Shown: piece after piece, positions 43,705-52,735 of the stretch
Numbering within the stretch: the first letter of the stretch is position 1
How the letters are laid out: each line of letters starts with the position of its first letter
Assembly (NCBI GenBank): GCA_029817715.1
Contig: JARUPY010000398.1
Span: forward strand, 310,001 to 374,000
DNA: 64,000 bases
Reading direction: 5' to 3'
DNA from: Melastoma dodecandrum
Lineage: Eukaryota; Streptophyta; Magnoliopsida; Myrtales; Melastomataceae
The notes under the pieces: generated by a model
Database searches by the model: none
Told to the model about the DNA's origin: nothing
Seen by the model: the letters and a program-made list of their open reading frames with translations, nothing else
Position numbers and translations under genes: made by a program

Positions 43705-45567
43705 TCAGAGATCGTCCTCTGTCCAGATCATATCCTCGAAGCCGATCTCTTCGCCCCCGTCGGCGATCGGTTCGGCCGCAAGCACGAGGCCGGGGTCGGG
43801 CAGGGCTTCGGGCGTCACATCTGGATGACGGACCGCCACGATCTGGGCGCCGGGAAACGCGTCCAGCACGCTGCGCACGAGGGGGTCAGCTTCGAGGCCG
43901 GTGCGCTTTTCGGCCTCGCGGGCGTCGGCCTGCTGCTTCAGGCTCGGCGCGCCGGGATCGCGCGAGAGCGCCACGATCCAGCGCTGCCCCGTCCAATCCT
44001 GGAGCTTGCGCGACAGCGTCTGCGGGAGGGTCGGCGACGCGCCAGGCGCGAGCGAAAACTCGATCGAGCCTTCGTCGAAGCGCACGAGATGCACGTCGCG
44101 CTCGAGCGCGGTCTTCAGCGAGATGTCGCGCTTCTCCGCCGCCAGCGCCACGATATCTTCGAGGCGGTGCAGGCGCACGGCTGCGGCCGAAGGCGCCGGT
44201 GCCGCAGCGAGAGGCGCCGCGGCCGGGCGCGGCGACTCGACGACCGCCAGCGCCGCGCGCGCACCTCCGCCGCCATTGCGCGGAGGGGGAGACGAAGGGG
44301 CGGCACTCGTCGGGCCAGCCGTCGCGAGGCGCCGCAACACCTCGTCGGGCGGCGGTAGATCGGCGGCATAGGCGAGGCGCACGAGGATCATGTCGGCCGC
44401 CGCGAGCGGGCGAGGCGAATCCTTCACCTCCTGCAGGCCTTTGAGCAGAAGCTGCCAGGCGCGAGTCAGCGCCGCCATCGACAACGTCTGCGCGAAGCTC
44501 CTGCCGCGCACGCGCTCCTCCGGCGAGGCGGCGGGATCCTCGGCGGCGCCAGGGACCAGCTTCAGCCGCGTGACGAAATGCACGAAATCGGCGAGATCGA
44601 CGAGTATCTGCCCCGGTTCGCCGCCCGAGTCGTGCAACTCCTTCAGCGTGCCGAGGGCCGAGGCCATGTCGCCCTTCATCGCCTGTTCGAAGAGGTCGAT
44701 CACGCGCGTCCGGTCGGCGAGGCCGAGCATCGCGCGCAGGCTCGCGGCATCGAGCGTGCCGCGCCCGCCGGCCGCATTTCGCCCGGTGCCGAGCGCGATC
44801 GCCTGGTCGAGGAGGGAGAGCGCGTCTCGAACGGAGCCTTCGGCTGCTCGAGCGATGACGGCCAGCGCCTCGTCCTCGACGGGCACGCCCTCCTTCGCGC
44901 AGATGCGCGCGAGATGCGCGACCAGCGTCGCCGGCTCGATGCGGCGCAGGTCGAAGCGCTGGCATCGCGAGCGCACGGTGACCGGCACCTTTTCGATCTC
45001 GGTGGTTGCGAACAGGAATTTCACATGCTCGGGCGGCTCCTCGAGGGTCTTCAAGAGGCCGTTGAAGGCCTGCTTGGAGAGCATGTGGACCTCGTCGATG
45101 ATGTAGATCTTGGTGCGCGCCATCACGGGGCGGTAGCGCGCGGAGTCGATGATCTCGCGGACGTCGTCGATGCCGGTGTGGGAGGCGGCGTCCATCTCGA
45201 TCACGTCGACATGGCGCGACTCCATGATCGCCTGACAATGAATCCCGAGCGCCGGCATGTTGATCGTGGGGCGGCGGATGTCGGCCGTCTCATAGTTGAA
45301 GGCGCGCGCCAGGATCCGGGCGGTCGTCGTCTTGCCGACGCCGCGGACGCCCGTGAGCATGTACGCCTGATGGATGCGGTCGAGGTCGAAGGCGTTCGAA
45401 AGCGTTCGGACCATCGCCTCCTGACCGATGAGGTCGTCGAAGGCCGAGGGGCGATATTTTCGTGCGAGCACGCGGTACGGCTCGGCCTTCGCGGGCGCCT
45501 CGTCCGCGAAGAGTTTGCCGAGACCTTCGGACGGGCCTTGGAGATCAGTCGAGATGTCGTCGCTCAC
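43705..45567 (-). CDS. dnaX: DNA polymerase III subunit gamma/tau
   Basis: Clamp-loader ATPase of the replicative polymerase. 620 residues. Walker A is GVRGVGKTTTARILA, the zinc-finger region is the cysteine-poor form typical of alphaproteobacteria (IHCQAIMESRHVDV), Walker B is IYIIDEVHMLS, and sensor 1 is FLFATTEIEKVP. A variable Pro/Ala-rich region (about 435-480) and a tau-type tail follow. No obvious frameshift slip site was noted. The recR/ybaB partners often found with dnaX are not adjacent. Confidence 0.96.
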   Translation of the reverse strand: MSDDISTDLQGPSEGLGKLFADEAPAKAEPYRVLARKYRPSAFDDLIGQEAMVRTLSNAFDLDRIHQAYMLTGVRGVGKTTTARILARAFNYETADIRRPTINMPALGIHCQAIMESRHVDVIEMDAASHTGIDDVREIIDSARYRPVMARTKIYIIDEVHMLSKQAFNGLLKTLEEPPEHVKFLFATTEIEKVPVTVRSRCQRFDLRRIEPATLVAHLARICAKEGVPVEDEALAVIARAAEGSVRDALSLLDQAIALGTGRNAAGGRGTLDAASLRAMLGLADRTRVIDLFEQAMKGDMASALGTLKELHDSGGEPGQILVDLADFVHFVTRLKLVPGAAEDPAASPEERVRGRSFAQTLSMAALTRAWQLLLKGLQEVKDSPRPLAAADMILVRLAYAADLPPPDEVLRRLATAGPTSAAPSSPPPRNGGGGARAALAVVESPRPAAAPLAAAPAPSAAAVRLHRLEDIVALAAEKRDISLKTALERDVHLVRFDEGSIEFSLAPGASPTLPQTLSRKLQDWTGQRWIVALSRDPGAPSLKQQADAREAEKRTGLEADPLVRSVLDAFPGAQIVAVRHPDVTPEALPDPGLVLAAEPIADGGEEIGFEDMIWTEDDL

Positions 45568-45812
45568 GCAGCACCCTGTTGCGGTGACCGGGTCTCGGTC
45601 AAGACGCGGATTTCGGTAAATACGCCTGTTGAGCGTCCCCTCCGAAGCGAGCTTGGCCGTTCGAATGCGACGACTGTCCCCCTGGTGCCATGCGCCGCTC
45701 CATGCCGTAAGTCATGTCGCACGGCGCTGCAGGGTCCTCGAAGATCACGCGTCGCCTTGCGCAGCATAAGGACAGTCCGCATTCGCGTGCCCCAACGTCG
45801 CCGACGGTTCCG

Positions 45813-48800
45813 ATGACATCCGACGTCACGTCGGCCGCAGCTGACGCCGCCCGCGAGTCGCGCCGGCTGGCGGCATTGCGAGGCTACGCCATCCTCGATA
45901 CGCCGCGCGAGGCCGAGTTCGACGACATCGTCCAGATGGCCGCGCACGCCTGCGAGGTGCCGATCGCCTATGTCGGGTTCCTCGACGAGCATCGCCAGTG
46001 GTTCAAGGCCGAAATCGGCTACGGCGTCCGCGAGATGCCGCGCGCGATCGCGGTGTGCGCCGACACGCTCGAGGCGCAGGACCTCCTCCACGTGCCCGAT
46101 CTCACCGCGCACAACCGCTATGCGAAGAGCGAGCTCGTCACGGGGCCGATCGGGCTGCGGTTCTATGCCGGGGTGCCGCTGCGCACCGCGGAGGATCTGG
46201 CGATCGGCACCTTGTGCGTACTCGACCGCACGCCGCGCGACCTGAACGAGCAGCAAGTCTTCATCCTGCGCGCCCTCGCGCGAAGCGTCATGGCGCAGCT
46301 CGAGATGCGAAAGGCTGTGGTCGCGAAGCATCACGCCGAGGATTCCGAGAAGGCGTCCGCCTCGTTCCATCGGCAGATTCTCGACAGCGCCTCCGATCAT
46401 GCCGTGATCGCAATGGACCGGGAGGGCCGCGTCACGCATTGGACCGAGGGGGCGCGACGAATCCTCGGCTGGGGCGAGGCGGAGGTGCTCGGGAAGCGGG
46501 CCGATTGCTTCTTCACGCCGGAGGATCGCGCGCGCAACCGCCTCGGCGAGGTGATGCAGGCGGCCTTGACGCATCAGCGCACGGAGCATGAGCGCTGGTA
46601 CTTGCGCAAAGACGGTCACCGCTTCTGGGGAGCGGGCGAGACGACGCTTCTGAAGAGCGATCGCGGCGAGCATCTCGGCTTCGTCAAGGTGCTTCGCGAT
46701 CGCACCGATGCGCACCGCGCCGCGATCGCGCTGCAGGAGACGCAGGCGCGCCTGCGGCGGGCGCAGGAGGCCGGCGGCGTCGGCGTCTTCTCGCTCAACA
46801 TGGCGGACAACGTGGTGACGCCGAGCCCCGAATTCTGCCGGTTGTTCGGCATGCCGGAGGCGCCGGCCTACCCCGCCGAGGCCTTCGAATCGCTCGTGCT
46901 GGCGGAGGATGCCGCGCGCCTGCGCATCGTGCCGGGTCAGCCGCGCCGCGACGCCGCGCGTGATGTGGAATATCGCATCCGGCGCGCCGACACCGGCGAG
47001 GTCCGCTGGCTTTCGCGCCGTGCCGACTTCGAGAGGGACGAGGACGGGCGCCTCGCCCGTTTCGTCGGCGTCGTGCGCGACATCACGGAGCAGCGCCGCA
47101 CGCGCGATGCGCTCGCCACGGCCGAGGAGCGCCAGCGCGTCGCGGTCGACGCAGCCGGCATCGGGATCTTCGACTACGATCCGGCGACGCATCGTTTGAC
47201 GTGGGACGATCGGGTCCGCACTCTGTTCGGGGTCGCGGCGGACGCGCCGGTGACCTGGGAGACATCCTTCGTCGCGGGCGTCCATCCGGACGGTTGGGCG
47301 GCCGTGCAGGAGGCCGTGCAGCAGGCCCTCGATCCCGCGGGGAGCGGGCGCTACGACATTTCGTATCGCGTTGGTCCTCTGACGGGCGAGCCGGAGCGCT
47401 GGGTGGCGGCGCGCGGTCAGAGCTTTTTCGAGGACGGCAAGCCGGTCCGTTTCATCGGCACGGCGCGGGACATCACCGCGCAGAAGGTCGCCGAGCTCGA
47501 CCTCGTGGCGACGCAGGAGCGCTATCGGCTCGCCCTGCGGGCCACGAACGACGCGATCTGGGACTGGGATCTCACGCGCGATCACCTGGTCTGGAACGAG
47601 GCTCTTACCGTCGCCTACGGCTATCCGCTCGAGGTCGTCGAGCCGACCGCCCGCTGGTGGCTCGATCACATTCACCCCGTCGATCGGGGGCGCGTCGCCG
47701 CCAGTGTCGACGATGCCGTCGATGGCACGGGCGAGACCTGGACGCAGACCTATCGCTTCCGCCGAGCCGACGCGATCTACGCCGACGTCATCGACCGCGG
47801 TTACCTCATTCGCGACGACACCGGACGTGCCGTCCGCATGGTCGGCGCGATGCTGGACGTCACGCAGATCAACGCCGCGCAGCGGCGGCAGTCCGCGCTC
47901 GTCGCGCTCGGCGACCGGCTGCGCGATGCCGCCGACCCGAGCGAGATCGCCTATATCGCCTGCGAACTCCTCGGGACCACGCTCGCGGCGAACCGCGCGG
48001 GCTACGGGCGTATCGACCCGCGCGCCGAGACCGTGATCATCGAACGCGACTGGTACGCGCCCGGCGCGGCGAGCGTCGCCGGTCCGCGCGCCGTCCGCAG
48101 CTTCGGCCCGCATTTCGAAGACCTCACGCACGGGCACGCGGTGGTCGTGCGCGACGTCGACACGGACCCGCGCACGCAACCGCAGGTCGAGGCGCTCCGC
48201 GCGGTCGGCGTGCGCGCGTTCGTCAACATGCCGCTGGTCGAACGCGGGCATCTCGTCGCGCTTCTGTTCGTCGCCGATATCGGTGTGCGCATATGGTGCG
48301 AGAGCGAGCTCGCATTGATCCGCGAAGTGGCGGATCGCACGCGTGTCGCGGTGGAGCGCGTGCGGCTCGAGGCCGAACGGCGCCTGCAGGCCGCGACGTT
48401 GGCGGAGCTCAACGCCGCGCTGGCCCAGCAGATCGAGCGGCGCACCCTGGAGCGCGACCGGGTCTGGAGTTCGACCAACGACCTGATGGGAACCGCGGGG
48501 CTCGATGGCTATCTCAAGGCGGTGAACCCGGCCTGGACGCGCATGCTCGGCTGGACCGAGGCCGAGCTTCTCGCACGGCCGTTCTTCGATCTCATCGATC
48601 CGGCCGACCACGCCGGGACGGCCGATGTCGTCCTGCGCCTGCAAGCGCAGGATGCCGTGCGCGACTTCGTCGACCACGTCGTCGACCGGGAGGGGCACTA
48701 TCGCACGATCATGTGGAATGCGACGCCGGACGGCGACGTCTTCCATATCGTCGGACGCGACATCACGCTGCTGCGCCAGACCGAGGAAGCGCTACGCCAG

Positions 48801-49943
48801 TCGCAGAAGATGGAGGCCGTCGGGCAGCTGACCGGCGGCATCGCGCACGACTTCAACAATCTGCTTACGGGCATCACGGGCTCCCTGGAAATGCTGAATC
48901 TACGCGTCGCGCAGGGCCGTGTCGGGGAGGTCGATCGCTATGTCGGCGCGGCGCAGAGCGCTGCGAAACGCGCCGCCGCACTGACGCATCGCCTGCTCGC
49001 CTTCTCGCGGCGGCAGACGTTGGACCCCAAACCGACGGACGTAAACCGCCTGGTCTGCGGCCTGGAGGAGCTCGTTCGCCGCACGGTCGGGCCGGCCATC
49101 CGGATCGAGGTCGTGTCGGCCGTCGGCCTCTGGCGGACGCTCGTCGATCCGCCGCAGCTCGAGAATGCGCTTCTCAACCTGTGTATCAACGCGCGTGACG
49201 CCATGCCAGGTGGCGGTCGCATTACGATCGAGACCGCCAACAAATGGCTCGATCCGCGCGCCGCTCGCGAGCGCGATCTCGATCCGGGCCAGTACATCTC
49301 CTTGTGCGTCAGCGACACCGGCACGGGCATGACGCCGGAGATCATCGCCAAAGCCTTCGATCCCTTCTTCACGACGAAGCCGCTCGGCCAGGGCACGGGG
49401 CTCGGCCTCTCGATGATCTACGGGTTCGTGCGTCAGTCGGGCGGGCAGGTGCGCATCCGCTCCGACGTCGGGGGCGGCACGAGCGTCAGCGTCTATCTTC
49501 CGCGTTACCTCGGGCCGGATGAGATGCCGGACCCGGCGCCGGCGCCGGAGACGATTTCGCGCGCGCGCGTCGGCGAAACGGTGCTCGTGGTCGACGACGA
49601 GCCGACGGTGCGCATGCTGGTCACCGAGGTGTTGGAGGAGCTCGGCTATGCGGCGATCGAGGCCGCCGATGGCGCGTCCGGCCTTAAGGTTCTCCAATCG
49701 GACGCGCACATCGATCTCGTCGTGACCGACGTCGGGCTGCCGGGTGGCATGAACGGCCGCCAGATGATCGATGCGGCGCGCGGCCGCCGGCCGCACCTGA
49801 AGGTCCTGTTCATCACCGGCTACGCGGAGACGGCGGTCGTCGGCAACGGCCATCTCGCGCCCGGCATGCACGTGATCACGAAACCGTTCGCAATGGAGGC
49901 GCTCGCCACGCGCATCAAGGCGCTGATCACGGGCGAGGGGTGA
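45813..49943 (+). CDS. Hybrid sensor histidine kinase with GAF and multiple PAS domains
   Basis: A 1376-residue soluble multi-sensor kinase. Order: GAF (about 20-170, LDEHRQWFKAEIGYGVREMP), four PAS/PAC units (about 190-305, 315-425, 430-555, 560-690), a second GAF (about 695-850), another PAS (about 885-990), HisKA with the phospho-accepting H1012 (GGIAHDFNNLLTG), HATPase with the N, DTGTGM and TGLGLSM boxes, and a C-terminal receiver with D1306 in VVTDVGLPG. The ATG at 45813 was preferred to the one at 45714. No separate response regulator is adjacent. The signal is unknown; the chain of PAS domains could bind flavin, haem or ligands. Confidence 0.93.
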   Translation: MTSDVTSAAADAARESRRLAALRGYAILDTPREAEFDDIVQMAAHACEVPIAYVGFLDEHRQWFKAEIGYGVREMPRAIAVCADTLEAQDLLHVPDLTAHNRYAKSELVTGPIGLRFYAGVPLRTAEDLAIGTLCVLDRTPRDLNEQQVFILRALARSVMAQLEMRKAVVAKHHAEDSEKASASFHRQILDSASDHAVIAMDREGRVTHWTEGARRILGWGEAEVLGKRADCFFTPEDRARNRLGEVMQAALTHQRTEHERWYLRKDGHRFWGAGETTLLKSDRGEHLGFVKVLRDRTDAHRAAIALQETQARLRRAQEAGGVGVFSLNMADNVVTPSPEFCRLFGMPEAPAYPAEAFESLVLAEDAARLRIVPGQPRRDAARDVEYRIRRADTGEVRWLSRRADFERDEDGRLARFVGVVRDITEQRRTRDALATAEERQRVAVDAAGIGIFDYDPATHRLTWDDRVRTLFGVAADAPVTWETSFVAGVHPDGWAAVQEAVQQALDPAGSGRYDISYRVGPLTGEPERWVAARGQSFFEDGKPVRFIGTARDITAQKVAELDLVATQERYRLALRATNDAIWDWDLTRDHLVWNEALTVAYGYPLEVVEPTARWWLDHIHPVDRGRVAASVDDAVDGTGETWTQTYRFRRADAIYADVIDRGYLIRDDTGRAVRMVGAMLDVTQINAAQRRQSALVALGDRLRDAADPSEIAYIACELLGTTLAANRAGYGRIDPRAETVIIERDWYAPGAASVAGPRAVRSFGPHFEDLTHGHAVVVRDVDTDPRTQPQVEALRAVGVRAFVNMPLVERGHLVALLFVADIGVRIWCESELALIREVADRTRVAVERVRLEAERRLQAATLAELNAALAQQIERRTLERDRVWSSTNDLMGTAGLDGYLKAVNPAWTRMLGWTEAELLARPFFDLIDPADHAGTADVVLRLQAQDAVRDFVDHVVDREGHYRTIMWNATPDGDVFHIVGRDITLLRQTEEALRQSQKMEAVGQLTGGIAHDFNNLLTGITGSLEMLNLRVAQGRVGEVDRYVGAAQSAAKRAAALTHRLLAFSRRQTLDPKPTDVNRLVCGLEELVRRTVGPAIRIEVVSAVGLWRTLVDPPQLENALLNLCINARDAMPGGGRITIETANKWLDPRAARERDLDPGQYISLCVSDTGTGMTPEIIAKAFDPFFTTKPLGQGTGLGLSMIYGFVRQSGGQVRIRSDVGGGTSVSVYLPRYLGPDEMPDPAPAPETISRARVGETVLVVDDEPTVRMLVTEVLEELGYAAIEAADGASGLKVLQSDAHIDLVVTDVGLPGGMNGRQMIDAARGRRPHLKVLFITGYAETAVVGNGHLAPGMHVITKPFAMEALATRIKALITGEG

Positions 49944-49976
49944 GGCGCGCGTCCGACCTGGCTCAGGCCGCAGCGG

Positions 49977-50556
49977 CTAGACATTTGGTTGGATGAGGAT
50001 GCGTATCTGCTCCTGTAAAGGAGCTTCGTCGCCATTGAAGCTTGCAATCATCGCCTCGAGGAAAACGTTTGGTCGAAGACGTTCGAGGTCGAACGGATGT
50101 CCGGCGTGCCGCGCGAGAAGCGTCAGGAACGTCAGTTGACTGCGACCATTTCCGTCTCGGAAGGGGTGCACAGCGTCCAGGTCAGAGAGGAAGTGTGCCG
50201 CGCCGGTGGCGAAACCGTTGGCGTCGAGATGCGCGAGACATCGTGCTTGGGCCAAGTCTCGAAAGACGCGTCGCAGTTCCGACCGGACGTGCTCGGGATA
50301 GCAGAACACGCTGCTCCCCTTACTGGTGCGGATTGTGCGCAGGCGACCAGCCCATCGATAGACGTCTTGGAAGATGTGGCGATGGATCGCCTGATAATGG
50401 CTCACACTCCAGCGTCCGGTCGGCATCGGCTCAAGAAAGCGACGCGCCGTCGCGATCGCCTCGAAGCGATCAAGCGAGGCCTGAGTGCGAAGCCCGGGGA
50501 CATTTTTGAGGACGGTGGTACCTGCGTAGCAGGCTTTGATCGACCGCGTCGTACAT
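49977..50556 (-). pseudogene. Fic-domain AMPylator gene, frame-broken near its 5' end
   Basis: The main frame (from the ATG at 50426 to 49977) carries the Fic core: HYQAIHRHIFQDVYRWAGR and the active-site HPFRDGNGRSQ. Family similarity continues upstream of that ATG in the same frame to about 50530, with no start codon before a stop. A plausible start, the ATG at 50556, lies in a different frame and switches at about 50525-50540. The total is 580 bases, two fewer than a multiple of three, so a 2-base loss is the simplest reading. A shortened protein from 50426 would keep the catalytic motif but lose the first helices. A sequencing error is possible. Confidence 0.75.
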
Positions 50557-50567
50557 CGGGACAGCGG

Positions 50568-50789
50568 CTACGTCGCGCCGTACTTGCTCCTGATGAAGCG
50601 CGTGCGGTCTGCATCGGAGACGTGTTTGGCGTCCATCGACGTCAGATCGCGTTTCATGTCTTGCGAAAGGCAGATGCCCTCGACCGCGCTGATCTTTTCG
50701 AACGCCGCCAACCCGAGGATCGGACCGCGCTTCTGGCGCCGTTTGCTTTTGCCGTTGCGCAAGCGTCCGCTGAGACCGCGTTCCTTCAT
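50568..50789 (-). CDS. Putative Fic-associated antitoxin
   Basis: A 73-residue basic protein ending 11 bases before the first ATG of the fic gene, so the two form an antitoxin-toxin style operon. The middle (GLAAFEKISAVEGICLS) resembles the inhibitory helix region of small Fic partner proteins such as VbhA. The S-x-x-x-E-G spacing of the canonical motif is not exact here: the Ser is three, not four, before the Glu. Intact while fic is broken. Family call tentative. Confidence 0.55.
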   Translation of the reverse strand: MKERGLSGRLRNGKSKRRQKRGPILGLAAFEKISAVEGICLSQDMKRDLTSMDAKHVSDADRTRFIRSKYGAT

Positions 50790-50892
50790 GAGCGCACGGT
50801 AGCACAGCTCAGTCCGCCGAACAGCCAATTCGCGCGACGGGGTCGGCGGAACCGATCGAAGCAGGCCGTCTGAAGCGCCTGCCGCTCCGGAC

Positions 50893-51306
50893 CTACTGGA
50901 ACGGGGAGGCGGGCGCGTAGCCGTGGACGCGCAGGTGCTGGACGGCCGCGCCCGGCAGAAGGCTGTCGGAGCGCAGGGTTGCACTCGTGGTGGCGCTGGA
51001 CGTCCATTCGTTCATGCCGGCGCCGCGCGTGCCGAGCTGGACGCGCGCCGTCGAACCGACGCGCCCGCAGACGCCGTTGCCCATCTCGATGAAGTCCGCC
51101 CCCAGATCCGCGCAGCGGCTGCCGACGATCTGACGGCTGCCGACGGTGACGTAGTCCTGCGCCGCGCCGACATATTGCTGCGGGGCGACATAGCCTTGCG
51201 GGGTCACGTAGTCCTGCTGGGCCACATAGTCCTGCGCGAGGGCCGCGGGGGCGGCGAGCGCGAACGCCAGGACAACCGAGGACGTCAGGATCGTGGGATG
51301 GAGCAT
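50893..51306 (-). CDS. Exported protein with QDYV-type repeats
   Basis: A 137-residue protein with a Sec signal (VVLAFALAAPAALA). The mature N-terminus carries imperfect 7-residue repeats built on Q-x-Y-V (QDYVAQ, QDYVTP, QGYVAP, QQYVGA, QDYVTV; residues about 25-54). A Cys-containing segment (SRCADLGADFIEMGNGVCGR) follows, resembling the conserved N-terminal part of alphaproteobacterial porins, here followed by only one or two strands. It may be a porin-related remnant or an unknown envelope protein. Confidence 0.6.
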   Translation of the reverse strand: MLHPTILTSSVVLAFALAAPAALAQDYVAQQDYVTPQGYVAPQQYVGAAQDYVTVGSRQIVGSRCADLGADFIEMGNGVCGRVGSTARVQLGTRGAGMNEWTSSATTSATLRSDSLLPGAAVQHLRVHGYAPASPFQ

Positions 51307-51377
51307 CTCGACCTTCGTGTTGCACCGACCCTCCTACGATGGCGGCGGACTTGGGCGAGATGTTGTCGCGCTCAAGG

Positions 51378-52157
51378 TCAGTCCGAGTCCGCCGGCGCGC
51401 CGGCGGCGCCCCGCAAATCCCCGAGGGTCGCCTGCACGAGGGTCAACGCCGCGACGGCCGCCGTATCGGCCCGCAGGATGCGCGGGCCGAGGGACAGGCG
51501 CAGGCGGCGGGGCAGGGCGAGCAGCGCCGCCCGCTCGCCCGGATCGAACCCGCCCTCGGGCCCGATGAGCACGGCAAGGGGCGCCGCCCCGGCACCGGCC
51601 CGTTCGAGCGTGGCGATGGGGTTCGCGGCGCCGGCGTCCTCGTCGCAGAAGACGAGGCGGCGCTCGGCCGGCCAGGCGTGCAGCAGGGCGGCGAGATCCG
51701 CCGGCTCCTCGATCGCGGGCAGGGCCAGGATGCCGCATTGCTCGGCCGCCTCGATCGCATTCGCGCGCATCCGCTCGAGGTTGACACGGGCCGCCTGCGT
51801 GCGCCGCGTCAGGACGGGCCGCAGCGCCGAGGCGCCCATCTCGACGGCCTTCTGCACCATGTAGTCGAGCCGGGCGTGTTTCAGCGGGGCAAAGAGATAA
51901 TGCAGGTCCCCCGGCACGGTCTGCGGGCGCTGCCGCGCGACGAGCTGCAGCACGGCCTGCCTGCGGGAGGCGCCGGGCGCGAGGCGCGCGCGCCATTCGC
52001 CGTCCCGCCCGTTGAAGACGAGCACCTCCGCGCCCGGCGCGAGGCGGAGCACGTTCAGGAGATAGTTCTGCTGGGAACGCTCCAGCGCCACTTCGGCGTC
52101 CGCCGTCAGGGGCATGTCGAGGTAGAGACGCGGTGCCGAAAAGTCATAGGAGGCCAT
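51378..52157 (-). CDS. rsmE: 16S rRNA (uracil(1498)-N(3))-methyltransferase
   Basis: Methylates U1498 of 16S rRNA. A 259-residue SPOUT-fold enzyme with the C-terminal trefoil-knot motifs [18 protein letters not shown] and [16 protein letters not shown]. An N-terminal PUA-like part ([16 protein letters not shown]) precedes it. The ATG at 52157 begins [13 protein letters not shown], typical of alphaproteobacterial RsmE. Confidence 0.95.
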   Translation of the reverse strand: MASYDFSAPRLYLDMPLTADAEVALERSQQNYLLNVLRLAPGAEVLVFNGRDGEWRARLAPGASRRQAVLQLVARQRPQTVPGDLHYLFAPLKHARLDYMVQKAVEMGASALRPVLTRRTQAARVNLERMRANAIEAAEQCGILALPAIEEPADLAALLHAWPAERRLVFCDEDAGAANPIATLERAGAGAAPLAVLIGPEGGFDPGERAALLALPRRLRLSLGPRILRADTAAVAALTLVQATLGDLRGAAGAPADSD

Positions 52158-52257
52158 CGCGCTGGTCTAACATGCGCCATAAACTTGCCGCGACCGGCCG
52201 GCATGAGAGCGTGACGACCGCCGCGCGGTCCCTGAGACGCAAGAGGGGCTTGTGTTC

Positions 52258-52698
52258 ATGATTTCCCTTCGTACCGCGTCGCGTGCTGGCGCCGCCATCG
52301 TTATCGTCGCGACGACCCTGTCGGCCGGGGTCGCTCGGGCCGACTGCAACTCCGATCTCGCCGACCTCGGCAAGACGCGGCAGGGCTTCATGGAGAAGCT
52401 CAACCAGCTCGCCAAGGGCACCAAGGGCAAGCTCGATCCGGTCGCTTCTTGCCCGACGCTGCGCGGCCTCGTCGTCGCCGAGCAAGCGCTGATCAAGTAT
52501 CTCGAAGCCAACAAGAACTGGTGCAACGTGCCGGACGAGGTGGTCAACAACCTCAAGACCAACGACACGAAGTCCCAGGCGTTCGCGACCCAGGCCTGCA
52601 ATCTGGCGGCCCAGGTGAAGAAGCAGCAGCAGCAGGCGGCCAGCGGCGGCAACGGGCTCGGCGTCGAGACGCAGAAGCTTCCGGCCGGCCCGCTCTAA
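52258..52698 (+). CDS. Exported helical hypothetical protein
   Basis: A 146-residue protein with a Sec signal (hydrophobic GAAIVIVATTLSAGVARA, cleavage before DCN). The mature part is helical with four cysteines (DCNSDL, ASCPTL, NWCNVP, QACNLA), likely two disulfides, ending in a Gln-rich stretch (KKQQQQAA). No family recognised. The ATG at 52258 is preferred because AGGGG sits 9 bases upstream; a GTG at 52252 is also in frame. Confidence 0.65.
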   Translation: MISLRTASRAGAAIVIVATTLSAGVARADCNSDLADLGKTRQGFMEKLNQLAKGTKGKLDPVASCPTLRGLVVAEQALIKYLEANKNWCNVPDEVVNNLKTNDTKSQAFATQACNLAAQVKKQQQQAASGGNGLGVETQKLPAGPL

Positions 52699-52735
52699 GC
52701 TTGCGCCGCGACCGCGGACGCGGTCGACATCCCTT

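Noticed and set aside
45568..45812. SRP RNA (ffs), often upstream of dnaX in alphaproteobacteria
   Set aside because: The conserved GGAAGGAAGCAG-type segment is not found on either strand in the dnaX upstream region.
45564..48746. Minus-strand open frame of 1060 codons over the hybrid kinase
   Set aside because: Shadow of high-GC codon bias. The plus strand encodes recognisable GAF/PAS/HisKA domains over the same span.
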